Assembly (NCBI GenBank): GCA_022564295.1
Contig: JADFLR010000022.1
Coordinates: 1 to 64,000 of the forward strand
Direction of reading: 5' to 3'
DNA from: Bacteroidota bacterium
GTDB lineage: Bacteria > Bacteroidota > Ignavibacteria > Ignavibacteriales > Ignavibacteriaceae
Length of the DNA stretch: 64,000 bases
In this document: positions 52,871 through 61,319 of the stretch, one piece after another
Position numbering within the stretch: position 1 is the first letter of the stretch
Layout: every line of letters begins with the position of its first letter
Position numbers and translations under genes: made by a program
The notes under the pieces: generated by a model
Told to the model about the DNA's origin: nothing
Seen by the model: only the letters and a program-made list of their open reading frames with translations
The model's database searches: none

Positions 52871-54220
52871 CTATTTCAACAAATAATTTATTGCCGAAGA
52901 AAGATCTGTTATTGGTACGATTGATATTTTATGGTTACGCTTTGATTCCTTCACATTACCGGCAGGAACAATTATTTTTTTAAATCCAAGTTTTTCGGCT
53001 TCCTGAATTCTTTTTTCGATGTTGTTCACATTTCTTATTTCTCCACCTAGCCCAACCTCACCTACGAGTACGGTTTTATTATCGATTGCTTTATCAAATA
53101 AACTCGATGCAATGCTGCAGCATACTGCAAGATCAACAGCAGGTTCAATAATTCGCACACCACCAGCCATATTAACAAATATATTATTTGCAGATACTCT
53201 TATCTTCGCCCTTTTTTCCAGAACAGCCAGAAGTATTGATAAACGTCTTTGATCAAATCCAGTTGTTACCCGCTGAGGATAACCGTAATTGGAAGTAGTT
53301 ACTAGTGCCTGAACTTCCAGCAGAATAGGGCGTGTTCCTTCAATGCTTGAAGTAACAACCGAGCCCGGAGCTTTTCTGTCACTCCCGCTTAAAAATAGTT
53401 CGCTTGGATTTTTAACTTCATGCAAACCATCTTCCCGCATATCAAAAATGCCAATTTCGTTTGTGCTTCCGAATCTGTTTTTCTGTGCGCGCAATATCCT
53501 GAATGAATGATGCGAATCTCCCTCAAACTGAACCACGGTATCAACAATGTGCTCAAGAACTTTTGGTCCGGCTATCATTCCTTCTTTGGTTACGTGTCCG
53601 ATTATTATAACACTAAAATGCTTTCTCTTCGCCTCTTCCATAAGCAGCGATGTACATTCTCTTATTTGTGTTATTGTGCCGGGAGAGTTTTCAAGTTCTG
53701 AACGGTAGGTAGTTTGGATTGAATCGATAACAACCACAGCAGGTGATACATTGTTTATTGCTGCAATGATGTGTCCCAAATCAGTTTCGGGAAAAACAAA
53801 AAAGTTATCGGACTTTAGTTTTAATCTCGATGCCCTAAGTTTAATTTGTCTATCGGATTCCTCGCCAGTAACATAAAGAACTTTTTCATTTATCTGTGCT
53901 GCGGCTTGCATTGCCAGGGTTGATTTTCCGATTCCGGGATCACCAACGAGAAGTATAACAGATCCGGGCATTATTCCGCCGCCTAACACTCTGTCGAATT
54001 CCTTAATCCCTGTTTGTATTCTATCTTCTTTAGCCGCTGTTATTTCATCAAGTTTTGTAACGGTAACTTTTGTTTTAGGAGTTGCAGCTTTTCTTCTCGA
54101 TGTTTCGATCATCTCTTCTGTAAAACTGTTCCAGCTATCACACTCCGGGCATTTACCTATCCATTTTAGTGAATCATATCCGCAGTTTGAACAGATGTAT
54201 TTTATTCTTGTTTTACTCAT
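52871..54220 (-). CDS. radA: DNA repair protein RadA
   Basis: A 449-residue RecA-like ATPase that helps branch migration in recombination repair. The zinc finger is CSNCGYDSLKWIGKCPECDSW-like (C-x2-C, C-x2-C, residues 10-28), Walker A is GDPGIGKST near 95, the RadA motif KNRFGS is near 250, and the Lon-like C-terminal domain has GEVGLGGEIRNV. The length fits. The start codon lies only 6 bases after the stop of the GIY-YIG gene, and a palindrome ends 8 bases before it, so the original upstream region of radA has been replaced or shifted. Confidence 0.96.
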   Translation of the reverse strand: MSKTRIKYICSNCGYDSLKWIGKCPECDSWNSFTEEMIETSRRKAATPKTKVTVTKLDEITAAKEDRIQTGIKEFDRVLGGGIMPGSVILLVGDPGIGKSTLAMQAAAQINEKVLYVTGEESDRQIKLRASRLKLKSDNFFVFPETDLGHIIAAINNVSPAVVVIDSIQTTYRSELENSPGTITQIRECTSLLMEEAKRKHFSVIIIGHVTKEGMIAGPKVLEHIVDTVVQFEGDSHHSFRILRAQKNRFGSTNEIGIFDMREDGLHEVKNPSELFLSGSDRKAPGSVVTSSIEGTRPILLEVQALVTTSNYGYPQRVTTGFDQRRLSILLAVLEKRAKIRVSANNIFVNMAGGVRIIEPAVDLAVCCSIASSLFDKAIDNKTVLVGEVGLGGEIRNVNNIEKRIQEAEKLGFKKIIVPAGNVKESKRNHKISIVPITDLSSAINYLLK

Positions 54221-54225
54221 TGAGT

Positions 54226-54251
54226 GTTACCCTGAACTTGTTTCAGGGTCT
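54226..54251. repeat. inverted palindromic repeat, left copy (family A)
   Basis: ACCCTGAA (54229-54236), loop CTTGT, TTCAGGGT (54242-54249): an 8-bp perfect stem. With its flanks (GTTA and CT) it matches the reverse complement of the copy at 54544-54569. It forms the last codons and the stop of the GIY-YIG gene and sits just before the radA start codon. Confidence 0.85.
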
Positions 54252-54535
54252 GAATTAAAATCTTCTGATAAATCTTTCCAATCAGTATTAATTGATTCTA
54301 TCAGATTTATTTTCCATTCTCTGTGCCAATTCTTCAGTTGTTTTTCTCTATGTATTGCATCCTGCATAATATTAAAAGTCTCGAAATAAATTAAACTCGT
54401 TAAATTATATTTCTTTGTAAAGCCATCTATGAGTTTTTGCTTATGTTCATAAATTCTTCCTTGAAAATCACCGGTTACTCCAATGTACAGAGTTTTTGAT
54501 TTGTTACTTAGAATGTAAACCCAACAATTTTTCAT
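54227..54535 (-). CDS. GIY-YIG nuclease family protein (UPF0213/URI-like)
   Basis: A 102-residue single-domain GIY-YIG endonuclease. It has the two strands WVYILSNKSKTLYIGVTG (V-Y-I and Y-I-G, residues 5-22), the catalytic arginine in FQGRIYEHK, FTKKYNLTSLIYFETF with tyrosine, and the glutamate in AIHREKQLKNWHREWK. All usual catalytic residues are visible. The last residues, DPETSSG and the stop, are encoded by the flanking palindrome at 54226-54251; a second, inverted copy lies 9 bases before the ATG. The frame opens at TTG 54541, but ATG 54535 gives the family start. It lies between alaS and radA, on the same strand, and probably shares their transcript. It may be a small mobile unit. Confidence 0.88.
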   Translation of the reverse strand: MKNCWVYILSNKSKTLYIGVTGDFQGRIYEHKQKLIDGFTKKYNLTSLIYFETFNIMQDAIHREKQLKNWHREWKINLIESINTDWKDLSEDFNSDPETSSG

Positions 54536-54543
54536 AAACAAAC

Positions 54544-54569
54544 AGATTCTGAAACAAGTTCAGAATGAC
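54544..54569. repeat. inverted palindromic repeat, right copy (family A)
   Basis: ATTCTGAA (54546-54553), loop ACAAG, TTCAGAAT (54559-54566). It is the reverse complement of the 54226-54251 copy apart from compensating changes in the stem (CC to TT and GG to AA), so pairing is kept. It lies between the alaS stop and the GIY-YIG start. Confidence 0.85.
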
Positions 54570-54619
54570 CCATATTTAATATTTATTCTTGTCGAAAGTG
54601 TCTAAGTGGTAACATTTCC

Positions 54620-57394
54620 CTATAAAAAGTCACTCACTATCTTTTCCACTTTACCAATTGCAGCAGGAATTTGCTCAATATCTTTTCCGCCGGCTGTTGC
54701 CAAGTGTGGTCTTCCGCCTCCAGCTCCGCCAACAATTTTAGCAAGCTCACCTACTATTTTTCCTGCAGCCAGGTTTTTCTCTTTTATTAAACCATCTGAA
54801 ACAACAGCCACGATACCAACTTTGTCATCTATCTGCGCGACCAATACTCCAACCCCGCGACCCATTCTGTTTCTCATATCATCGCCAAATGATTTCAGTT
54901 CATCCATACTATCAGTAACCACTTTACCTTTATAAATTTTGATTCCTTTTACTTCGGTAGATAATGCCAACAAATGATCGAGCTGCCCGAGATTATCTTT
55001 TAGCCTGAGTTCCGCCACTTCCTTCTCAAGTTTCTTTTTCATATCGAGAAGTTCTTCAATGCGATCATTATGATTATTAACCACATTAAGCTGGTCGGTA
55101 ATATATTTTTCAACACCGCTGCCTGTAACGGCTTCAATTCTTCTAACTCCGCTGGCGATTGATGATTCACTTAAAATTTTAAATAAACCAATTTCGGAAG
55201 AATTGTTAACATGCGTACCGCCGCAAAATTCCAAAGAAAATTCACCAAACTGAACTACGTTAACTTTAGCTCCATACTTATCCCCGAAAAACATTAAAGC
55301 GCCCATCTTCTTTGCTTCATCAAATGGGATATCCCGATGATGTTGTAAAGAGTAATTTCTTCGCAATTCATCATTAACCAATGCTTCAATATCTCGTATC
55401 TCTTCAGAAGCAGGTTTTGCGAAATGAGTAAAATCAAATCGTAAATGATCCGGACCAACATAAGAGCCCGCCTGATGAACATGATCTCCAAGCACTTTTC
55501 TTAAAGCAGCATGAAGAAAGTGAGTAGCGGTATGATTCCGCATAATATCCCATCTCCGTTTGCTGTCAATTTCTGCAATCACTTTTTTACCGTTTGATAT
55601 TAATCCCTCTGTTAAATCTTGTACAATATGGATAGTTTTGTTATCGACTTTTGTAACACCAACCACGTCAAACTTATTCTCATCCATTTGAATTTTTCCG
55701 ATGTCATCAATCTGTCCGCCTGCCTCAACATAAAAAGGTGAGCGGTCTAAAATTATAAGATCCGTCTCTGTCTCTTTTTTATGTCCTATCAGCTTTGCTT
55801 TCGACTTTAATTCATCATAACCGGTAAATTCAGTAGCTTTATCATCAAATAAATCGAAGGAGGAAAGATCGCTAAGAGAAATATTCACCGTAGCAAATTT
55901 ATCTTTCGATGCTTCCCTCGCTCTTGCTTTTTGTTTATCCATTAGCTCGTTAAATTCTTTTTCATCTATCGTAAATCCTTTTTCTTGAGCCATGATGTTT
56001 GTTAAATCAGCAGGGAAGCCATAGGTATCGTAAAGTATAAAAACCTGTTTTCCGTCAATTTGTGGTGACTTTTTAAACAATATTTTTGTATATGTTGGTT
56101 TCCATTCATCCCAATATCTCTCTAAGATAAGTTTTCTATCTTCTTCTGTTGGACTCCATTGCCCCTCTTTAAGCATTTTTATTTCTTCTTTAGACCGTTT
56201 ATATATACTAACCAGTATATCTTTATTTATGTAACAATAATAACTTAAACGGTCGCATTCCAAACGTAGAATATCTAAAGTTATATCATTAAATATTTCA
56301 ATTCCTCTATCAAGCGTTGCATTAAAGCTTTCTTCTTCGGCTTTAATAATTTTTTTCACATAATTTTTTTTATCTTTTATTTCGGGGAACACATCTCCCA
56401 TTGTTTTAACGAGTGTATCAACAAGCTTGTATAGAAAAGGATCATTTAAATTTAATTTTCTGCCGTAGCGTGCTGCTCTTCTTAATATTCTTCTTAAAAC
56501 ATATCCCCTGCCTTCGTTACCCGGTACAGCACCGTCTGCAATGGCAAAAGTAAGAGTGCGAATGTGATCGGTAATTACGCGCATCGGAATTTTATTTTCT
56601 TCAGAATCGTTTTTTATTCCCGACAGCATTACTACTTGTTCAATCAAAGGAGAAAAAACATCAGTATCGTAATTTGATTTTTTATTTTGTAAGAGCGCAC
56701 ACATTCTTTCGAAACCCAATCCTGTATCGATGTGTTTCATCGGAAGATTGTGAAGCTTACCTTTTTCATCTTTATTATATTGAATGAACACAAGGTTCCA
56801 TAGCTCGATGCATTCCGGCACACCGGCATTTACATATTTTGGATTATTATAATCATCCCCGGTATTGATATGAATTTCAGAAGACGGTCCGCACGGTCCC
56901 GTTTCACCCATTTCCCAAAAATTATCTTTTTCACCAAATCGCAAAATATGATTCGGATCAATATCAGTTTCAGTTTTCCATAGCTTGTACGATTCATCAT
57001 CATCATTATAAACCGTTGCCCAAAGGCGTTCTTTTGGCAGTTTCCAAACATCCGTTAATAATTCCCATGCCCAGGTAATGGCTTCTTTTTTATAATAATC
57101 GCCGAAAGACCAGTTACCTAGCATCTCAAAAAAAGTGTGATGGTAAGTATCGTATCCAACTTCTTCAAGGTCGTTATGTTTACCACTAACACGAATACAT
57201 TTTTGTGTATCAGCTGCACGCGAATAATCCCGCTTTCCTTTACCAAGAAATACGTCTTTAAATTGATTCATTCCCGCATTTGTAAATAATAATGTCGGGT
57301 CATCAAATGGCACAACAGGTGCACTCGGCACTATTTTATGTCCTTTTTCCCTAAAAAAACTAAAGAATTGTTCTCTTATTTCCTTTGATGTCAT
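54620..57394 (-). CDS. alaS: alanine-tRNA ligase with an insertion
   Basis: A 924-residue class II synthetase for tRNA-Ala. Motif 1 includes LFTNAGMNQFKDVFLG; the tRNA-recognition part and RRAARYGRKL follow. The editing domain has HTATHFLHAALR, CGGTHV and the zinc-binding histidines, and the C-terminal DHHA1 domain ends GGGRPHLATAGG. Between ESFNATLDRG (about 356-365) and the usual ILYDTYGFP (about 450) lies a segment of about 80 residues where relatives have 25-30, rich in Y, K and E. It looks real, as the frame is clean. The GIY-YIG gene and radA follow on the same strand. Confidence 0.95.
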   Translation of the reverse strand: MTSKEIREQFFSFFREKGHKIVPSAPVVPFDDPTLLFTNAGMNQFKDVFLGKGKRDYSRAADTQKCIRVSGKHNDLEEVGYDTYHHTFFEMLGNWSFGDYYKKEAITWAWELLTDVWKLPKERLWATVYNDDDESYKLWKTETDIDPNHILRFGEKDNFWEMGETGPCGPSSEIHINTGDDYNNPKYVNAGVPECIELWNLVFIQYNKDEKGKLHNLPMKHIDTGLGFERMCALLQNKKSNYDTDVFSPLIEQVVMLSGIKNDSEENKIPMRVITDHIRTLTFAIADGAVPGNEGRGYVLRRILRRAARYGRKLNLNDPFLYKLVDTLVKTMGDVFPEIKDKKNYVKKIIKAEEESFNATLDRGIEIFNDITLDILRLECDRLSYYCYINKDILVSIYKRSKEEIKMLKEGQWSPTEEDRKLILERYWDEWKPTYTKILFKKSPQIDGKQVFILYDTYGFPADLTNIMAQEKGFTIDEKEFNELMDKQKARAREASKDKFATVNISLSDLSSFDLFDDKATEFTGYDELKSKAKLIGHKKETETDLIILDRSPFYVEAGGQIDDIGKIQMDENKFDVVGVTKVDNKTIHIVQDLTEGLISNGKKVIAEIDSKRRWDIMRNHTATHFLHAALRKVLGDHVHQAGSYVGPDHLRFDFTHFAKPASEEIRDIEALVNDELRRNYSLQHHRDIPFDEAKKMGALMFFGDKYGAKVNVVQFGEFSLEFCGGTHVNNSSEIGLFKILSESSIASGVRRIEAVTGSGVEKYITDQLNVVNNHNDRIEELLDMKKKLEKEVAELRLKDNLGQLDHLLALSTEVKGIKIYKGKVVTDSMDELKSFGDDMRNRMGRGVGVLVAQIDDKVGIVAVVSDGLIKEKNLAAGKIVGELAKIVGGAGGGRPHLATAGGKDIEQIPAAIGKVEKIVSDFL

Positions 57395-57594
57395 TTCAGT
57401 TCTACATATAAATTATTTAACCTTAAAGATAATAAATTAAGATTTAACCTTTTATAGATATTAAAAGTGAGATTTTTTGGGATGAGACCATATAAATAAT
57501 GTTTACTAAATAAGTTTCATTACAATTGATTTTCTTATATTGTAGAGGTACTTTTAAAATCACAAATAAGTAATATTACTTAAGGTTTATTAAC

Positions 57595-58173
57595 TTGGAC
57601 GACTATAAGTCTTTTTCTGACATTCAAATAATGAACAAAGTTGGTGAATATGATTCTAAAGCACTGGAAGAATTGTATGATCGATACTCACCTATTTTAT
57701 ATTCATTAATCAAAAAGATAGTTGAAGATAAAACAAAAGCCGAAGAAGTTTTAGCCGATGTATTTGTGCTGGTATGGAAGAATGAAAACTCATCCAATAA
57801 ATCGGCTGCTAATGTTTATACATGGTTGATAACACTAGCACGCAATAAAGCCGTTGACAGAAAAAGAAGAGATGAAAACCCCGATCTGATGCCCGAATAT
57901 AATGATGATTACGAAGATCGTTTTATCATTCCCAGACTTTCAAAATCTATCGACCCGCTTGATCTTAACAAAGCACTATCAGTAAAAGATAATTTTGAAG
58001 AAGCTTTGAACAAATTAACTGATGCACAGAACTTTGTGCTTTATCTGGCATACTACGAAGGCAGAACACATGGTGAAATTGCAAAACAGCTTAACATTCC
58101 GGTTGCAACAGTAAAATCTAAAATAAAAGTTTCGCTCTCGAATTTAAAACAAAACTTAGTTTCGGGTGAATGA
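57595..58173 (+). CDS. ECF-type sigma factor
   Basis: A 192-residue sigma-70 factor of the extracytoplasmic-function group. Region 2 is LEELYDRYSPILYSLIKKIV, with ADVFVLVWKN and YTWLITLARNKAVDRKR; region 4 is GEIAKQLNIPVATVKSKIK, a helix-turn-helix. The frame begins at TTG 57595, which gives the family's N-terminus (DDYKSFSDIQIMNKVGEYD); the first ATG at 57631 would cut into region 2. So a TTG start is likely, and no strong ribosome site is seen. It overlaps the next gene by 4 bases. The partner encodes a membrane protein that should be its anti-sigma factor. Confidence 0.9.
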   Translation: MDDYKSFSDIQIMNKVGEYDSKALEELYDRYSPILYSLIKKIVEDKTKAEEVLADVFVLVWKNENSSNKSAANVYTWLITLARNKAVDRKRRDENPDLMPEYNDDYEDRFIIPRLSKSIDPLDLNKALSVKDNFEEALNKLTDAQNFVLYLAYYEGRTHGEIAKQLNIPVATVKSKIKVSLSNLKQNLVSGE

Positions 58174-58967
58174 TGAGTAATATAGAGTCAATGGAATTAC
58201 TTCAAGCAAAAGCTTTGGGATGTTTGGATCCTGAAGATGATGCACTGTTTACTAAATTAATGAAAGAAGATGAAGACTTTCCCTGGCAGGAGTTAGGTCA
58301 TTATCAGAACCTTGTGGCATTTTTACCAACATTAATTGATATTGAAATTCCCGAACCGGAAGTTAAGGATAATGTTGCCCGAAAACTTTATGAACTCGGT
58401 GAAAAAATTAAAACTGAGAAAGAAGAAGATGTGAAGCAGAATACAATTGCTAAAGAAGAAGAATTGGATAAAATTGAAGGAGAAGGTGTTATTATAGAAG
58501 AGGAACCGAATGAGAAAGCTGAAATACCGGTAGTTGAAAAAGATTTGGATGATGTAAGTGATGCTAATAAGGAAATATCATTTAAAGAGCATGGGGTACT
58601 GATGCAATCGCCTTCAAATGATGAAAAAAAGATAATACGGAAACCACTGATAAAAAAACAACAGGGGGGATCTGGAACAATAATAACTCCCACAAAACCA
58701 AAGAAAGAGTTTGAACAAAAAAGCGTTAAGAGTTACATCTCAAAATTTTCTACTGAAGCAGCAGACGGTGAAAGCAGTAAAAGCAAGAGCGGACTTATCG
58801 TAGCGGTTATTTTTTTTGTTGTTACTCTATTAGCTTTAATCTTTATTTACTTTAAATTGTCTTCTGATATTCAGGAGAACAGGGATAGAATTAATATATT
58901 AGAGAAACAAATAGTGGCAGAAATTATGTTAGAAAATACTTTACTACAGAAAGACTTCAATACATAG
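58170..58967 (+). CDS. anti-sigma factor-like membrane protein
   Basis: A 265-residue protein. The N-terminal part (about 1-90: SMELLQAKALGCLDPEDDALF and QNLVAFLPTLIDIEIPEPEV) resembles the cytoplasmic anti-sigma domain of the RskA type. A long acidic, low-complexity linker follows (about 90-205), then one membrane span (SGLIVAVIFFVVTLLALIFI, about 208-228) and a short outer part with a coiled coil. The zinc-binding HxxxCxxC pattern is absent. It overlaps the ECF sigma gene by 4 bases, the normal layout of a sigma/anti-sigma pair. It should hold the sigma factor until an envelope signal appears. Confidence 0.82.
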   Translation: MMSNIESMELLQAKALGCLDPEDDALFTKLMKEDEDFPWQELGHYQNLVAFLPTLIDIEIPEPEVKDNVARKLYELGEKIKTEKEEDVKQNTIAKEEELDKIEGEGVIIEEEPNEKAEIPVVEKDLDDVSDANKEISFKEHGVLMQSPSNDEKKIIRKPLIKKQQGGSGTIITPTKPKKEFEQKSVKSYISKFSTEAADGESSKSKSGLIVAVIFFVVTLLALIFIYFKLSSDIQENRDRINILEKQIVAEIMLENTLLQKDFNT

Positions 58968-59212
58968 CTCGGTAATTAGCAAATTAAAAATTAAGTATCT
59001 AATCAGTTCTGTTAATTTTTTGCACAGCACTAACATTTTAAAATTTTTAATTAACCTAATTGATCTAATTTCTAAATGACCTAATCAAATATCAAAGTAG
59101 AAATCACAATTTACAATCTGTTTGGTTACTTTATGTTTGTCCCCGCTCTCAAGTTTCACTTTACTTTTTTATAGGTTGAATTGAAAATTAAATTTAGTTC
59201 TTTAGCTTCTTG

Positions 59213-59515
59213 CTATAATGGTTTGCCATCCTCTTTTAATTTTGGAACGGCTGCCACAATCATTCTAATAAAATGCTTTGATTCCCGTGATTCTTTTTTA
59301 ACTATTCCTGTTTTATGTCTAAAATCTTTTTTACTTTCCGCATCGTCAGCCTCACAATAATTTGCTCCTACACTAGTCCCACCTTTTACAAGTTGTGTTA
59401 TAAGAGGGATTGTAATTGGGTTTCTTGGTACTTTTTTACAAAACAGTATTACATTTTCTTCAAATTTTGTTATTCTTTTCGTCAAAAGCCGAATGTCCCA
59501 TCTTCTAAATCCCAC
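59213..59515 (-). CDS. four-helix-bundle protein (S23 rRNA-intervening type)
   Basis: A 100-residue helical protein with the signature QLVKGGTSVGANYCEADDAESKKDF, here split as GGTSVGANYCEAD and SKKDFRHKTGIVKKE, of the S23/four-helix-bundle family. Relatives are coded in intervening sequences of 23S rRNA genes or as free genes. The frame opens with GTG at 59515, and no ATG fits. The C-terminus (RMIVAAVPKLKEDGKPL) is shorter than in many relatives. The gene is alone between the anti-sigma gene and the arginase operon. Confidence 0.85.
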   Translation of the reverse strand: MGFRRWDIRLLTKRITKFEENVILFCKKVPRNPITIPLITQLVKGGTSVGANYCEADDAESKKDFRHKTGIVKKESRESKHFIRMIVAAVPKLKEDGKPL

Positions 59516-59698
59516 TTTTTGTTATTAGTTATATTGGTTATTTTTTAGATCAATTATCCAAATTCTTCATTGCTAATATATAGGGCACTGATTAATTACA
59601 AAATTAATAATTAAAAACATATAAATGATTAGTCATATTTTACACTAAAAACTTTTGCAAAAAACAAAGATTTGATCACCAATAGCAGGATCTTCCGG

Positions 59699-60223
59699 TT
59701 ACACAGAATCCTTTTTCTTTTCCTTTATATCTTTGTTTACAAGAGCAATTATAGCTAATAAAATTATTAACACAGGCCAATATATTTTAAATATATTAAC
59801 AGTATAATTAATAAAATATTTAATTCCATGTATGCTCATAATTGCAAGGGTAGCAATTCCAGCAGTAAATAATATTATTGCAGCATACAATCCTAACTTA
59901 AAAGAAGTATCTGACAGAAATACCATTAAAGAGCCGATTGAAAGAATAAAAATTGCTGCCGGCACAAAAATTTTATCTGTATTCTCAAATTCAAAGTTAC
60001 CCGTTATAAAAAAGAATACCCCAATAAGAAAAACCGTTGAGCCGATAAAGACGAATGGTTTTCTGCTTTCGATGTATGCTGAATAAAACAAACTTAATCC
60101 ATAAGTAATTAAACCATATCCAATCAATTCATCATTATTAATACTAATAACTCCAATGAATCTAAGAAGAATTAATACAGAAATAAAAACAACAAGGTAA
60201 ACGATGATTAAATTATTACGCAT
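59699..60223 (-). CDS. small multi-spanning membrane protein
   Basis: A 174-residue inner-membrane protein with about six hydrophobic segments (LIIVYLVVFISVLILLRFI, LITYGLSLFYSAYI, FIGSTVFLIGVFFFIT, IFVPAAIFILSIGSLMVF, LYAAIILFTAGIATLAI, WPVLIILLAIIALV) and a charged C-terminal tail. No family is certain. Its ATG overlaps the TAA of the arginase gene by one base, so the two are translated together. A link with arginine or ornithine metabolism is possible but not shown. Confidence 0.8.
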   Translation of the reverse strand: MRNNLIIVYLVVFISVLILLRFIGVISINNDELIGYGLITYGLSLFYSAYIESRKPFVFIGSTVFLIGVFFFITGNFEFENTDKIFVPAAIFILSIGSLMVFLSDTSFKLGLYAAIILFTAGIATLAIMSIHGIKYFINYTVNIFKIYWPVLIILLAIIALVNKDIKEKKKDSV

Positions 60224-61137
60224 TAGAAAATTCTTTGTCCCATACTTGATGCAATAAGATCAGCAGTAAAAACTGCAGTTTTATTTTCGTGATCTATAAT
60301 AGGGTTAACTTCAGTTATTTCAAGTGACGACATACATCCACACTCCGCAATTGTTTCCATTATAAGATGAGCTTCTCTGTAACTTAAGCCGCCTGCAACT
60401 GGTGTCCCAACACCTGGTGCAACTGTCGGGTCAACACTGTCAACATCAAAGCTTACATGAATATGATCAACATTATTCTGAAAATGTTTAAGTGTTTTAA
60501 CAATTATTCTGTAAACACCGGTCTTATCAATATCTGCCATAGTTGCAACTGGAATTTTTAACTTTTTTATATTCAACTTTTCAGCTTCATCAATGGAACG
60601 GATTCCAATAAGGGCACAGTTCTCGGGTTTTAGCTTTGTTGCTATTCCGTAAAGATTAACCAGCTTACTGTTTCCAATTCCTAATGAAGCTGCAAGCGGC
60701 ATTCCGTGAATATTACCTGATGGAGATGTTTCCTCGGTGTTCATGTCTGTATGTGCATCAATCCAAATCACACCAAGCTTTAATTTATTTTTCTTACAAT
60801 GTGCTGCAATTCCTGCAATAGTACCAAGCGCCATTGAATGGTCACCGCCAAGACACAACGGAAAATCTCCGTTCGCAAGAACCTTTTCTACTTTTGCGGC
60901 AAGTATTTTGGAAGTTTTCAGAATTTCGTTTAAATACTTTAGTTTTGGGTTCTGGATCTTTTGGCGTTCCATTATTTCAATTTTAATGTCGCCGTTATCT
61001 TTTACAGTGTATCCAAGTTTTTCAAGTTTACCTTGTAGTCCCGCAATTCTTAATGCGGAGGGACCCATATCAACACCTCTTCTGCCGGCGCCTAAATCTA
61101 TAGGAAAACCAATTATTGATACAATCTCTCTGCTCAA
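60223..61137 (-). CDS. rocF: arginase
   Basis: A 304-residue ureohydrolase that converts arginine to ornithine and urea. Motifs are GGDHSMALGT (metal-binding histidine), DAHTDMNT (three ligands), and SFDVDSVDP (two aspartates), all with the two-manganese ligands kept. The N-terminus VSIIGFPIDLGAGRRGVDMG is arginase-specific. The frame begins at TTG 61137; no ATG is available before the conserved N-terminus, so the TTG start is real. The small membrane protein follows, coupled by a one-base overlap. Confidence 0.94.
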   Translation of the reverse strand: MSREIVSIIGFPIDLGAGRRGVDMGPSALRIAGLQGKLEKLGYTVKDNGDIKIEIMERQKIQNPKLKYLNEILKTSKILAAKVEKVLANGDFPLCLGGDHSMALGTIAGIAAHCKKNKLKLGVIWIDAHTDMNTEETSPSGNIHGMPLAASLGIGNSKLVNLYGIATKLKPENCALIGIRSIDEAEKLNIKKLKIPVATMADIDKTGVYRIIVKTLKHFQNNVDHIHVSFDVDSVDPTVAPGVGTPVAGGLSYREAHLIMETIAECGCMSSLEITEVNPIIDHENKTAVFTADLIASSMGQRIF

Positions 61138-61319
61138 AATTCACATCTGCTTTTATTAATTAGAAAATTGATTATTTAAAAATGAAGTTAAACAGAATCA
61201 TTATAAGATTCCATAATGTATTTATGTTAAAATTTTAATGTGTTGAATTATGTATATTTAAATATTATATACAATCATAATATATATGTTTCACTAATAC
61301 TAAAAAGTAAACTAATCAA

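Noticed and set aside
54606-54935. Open frame on the plus strand opposite the end of alaS
   Set aside because: Proline- and serine-rich shadow of the alaS C-terminal domain; no start signals.
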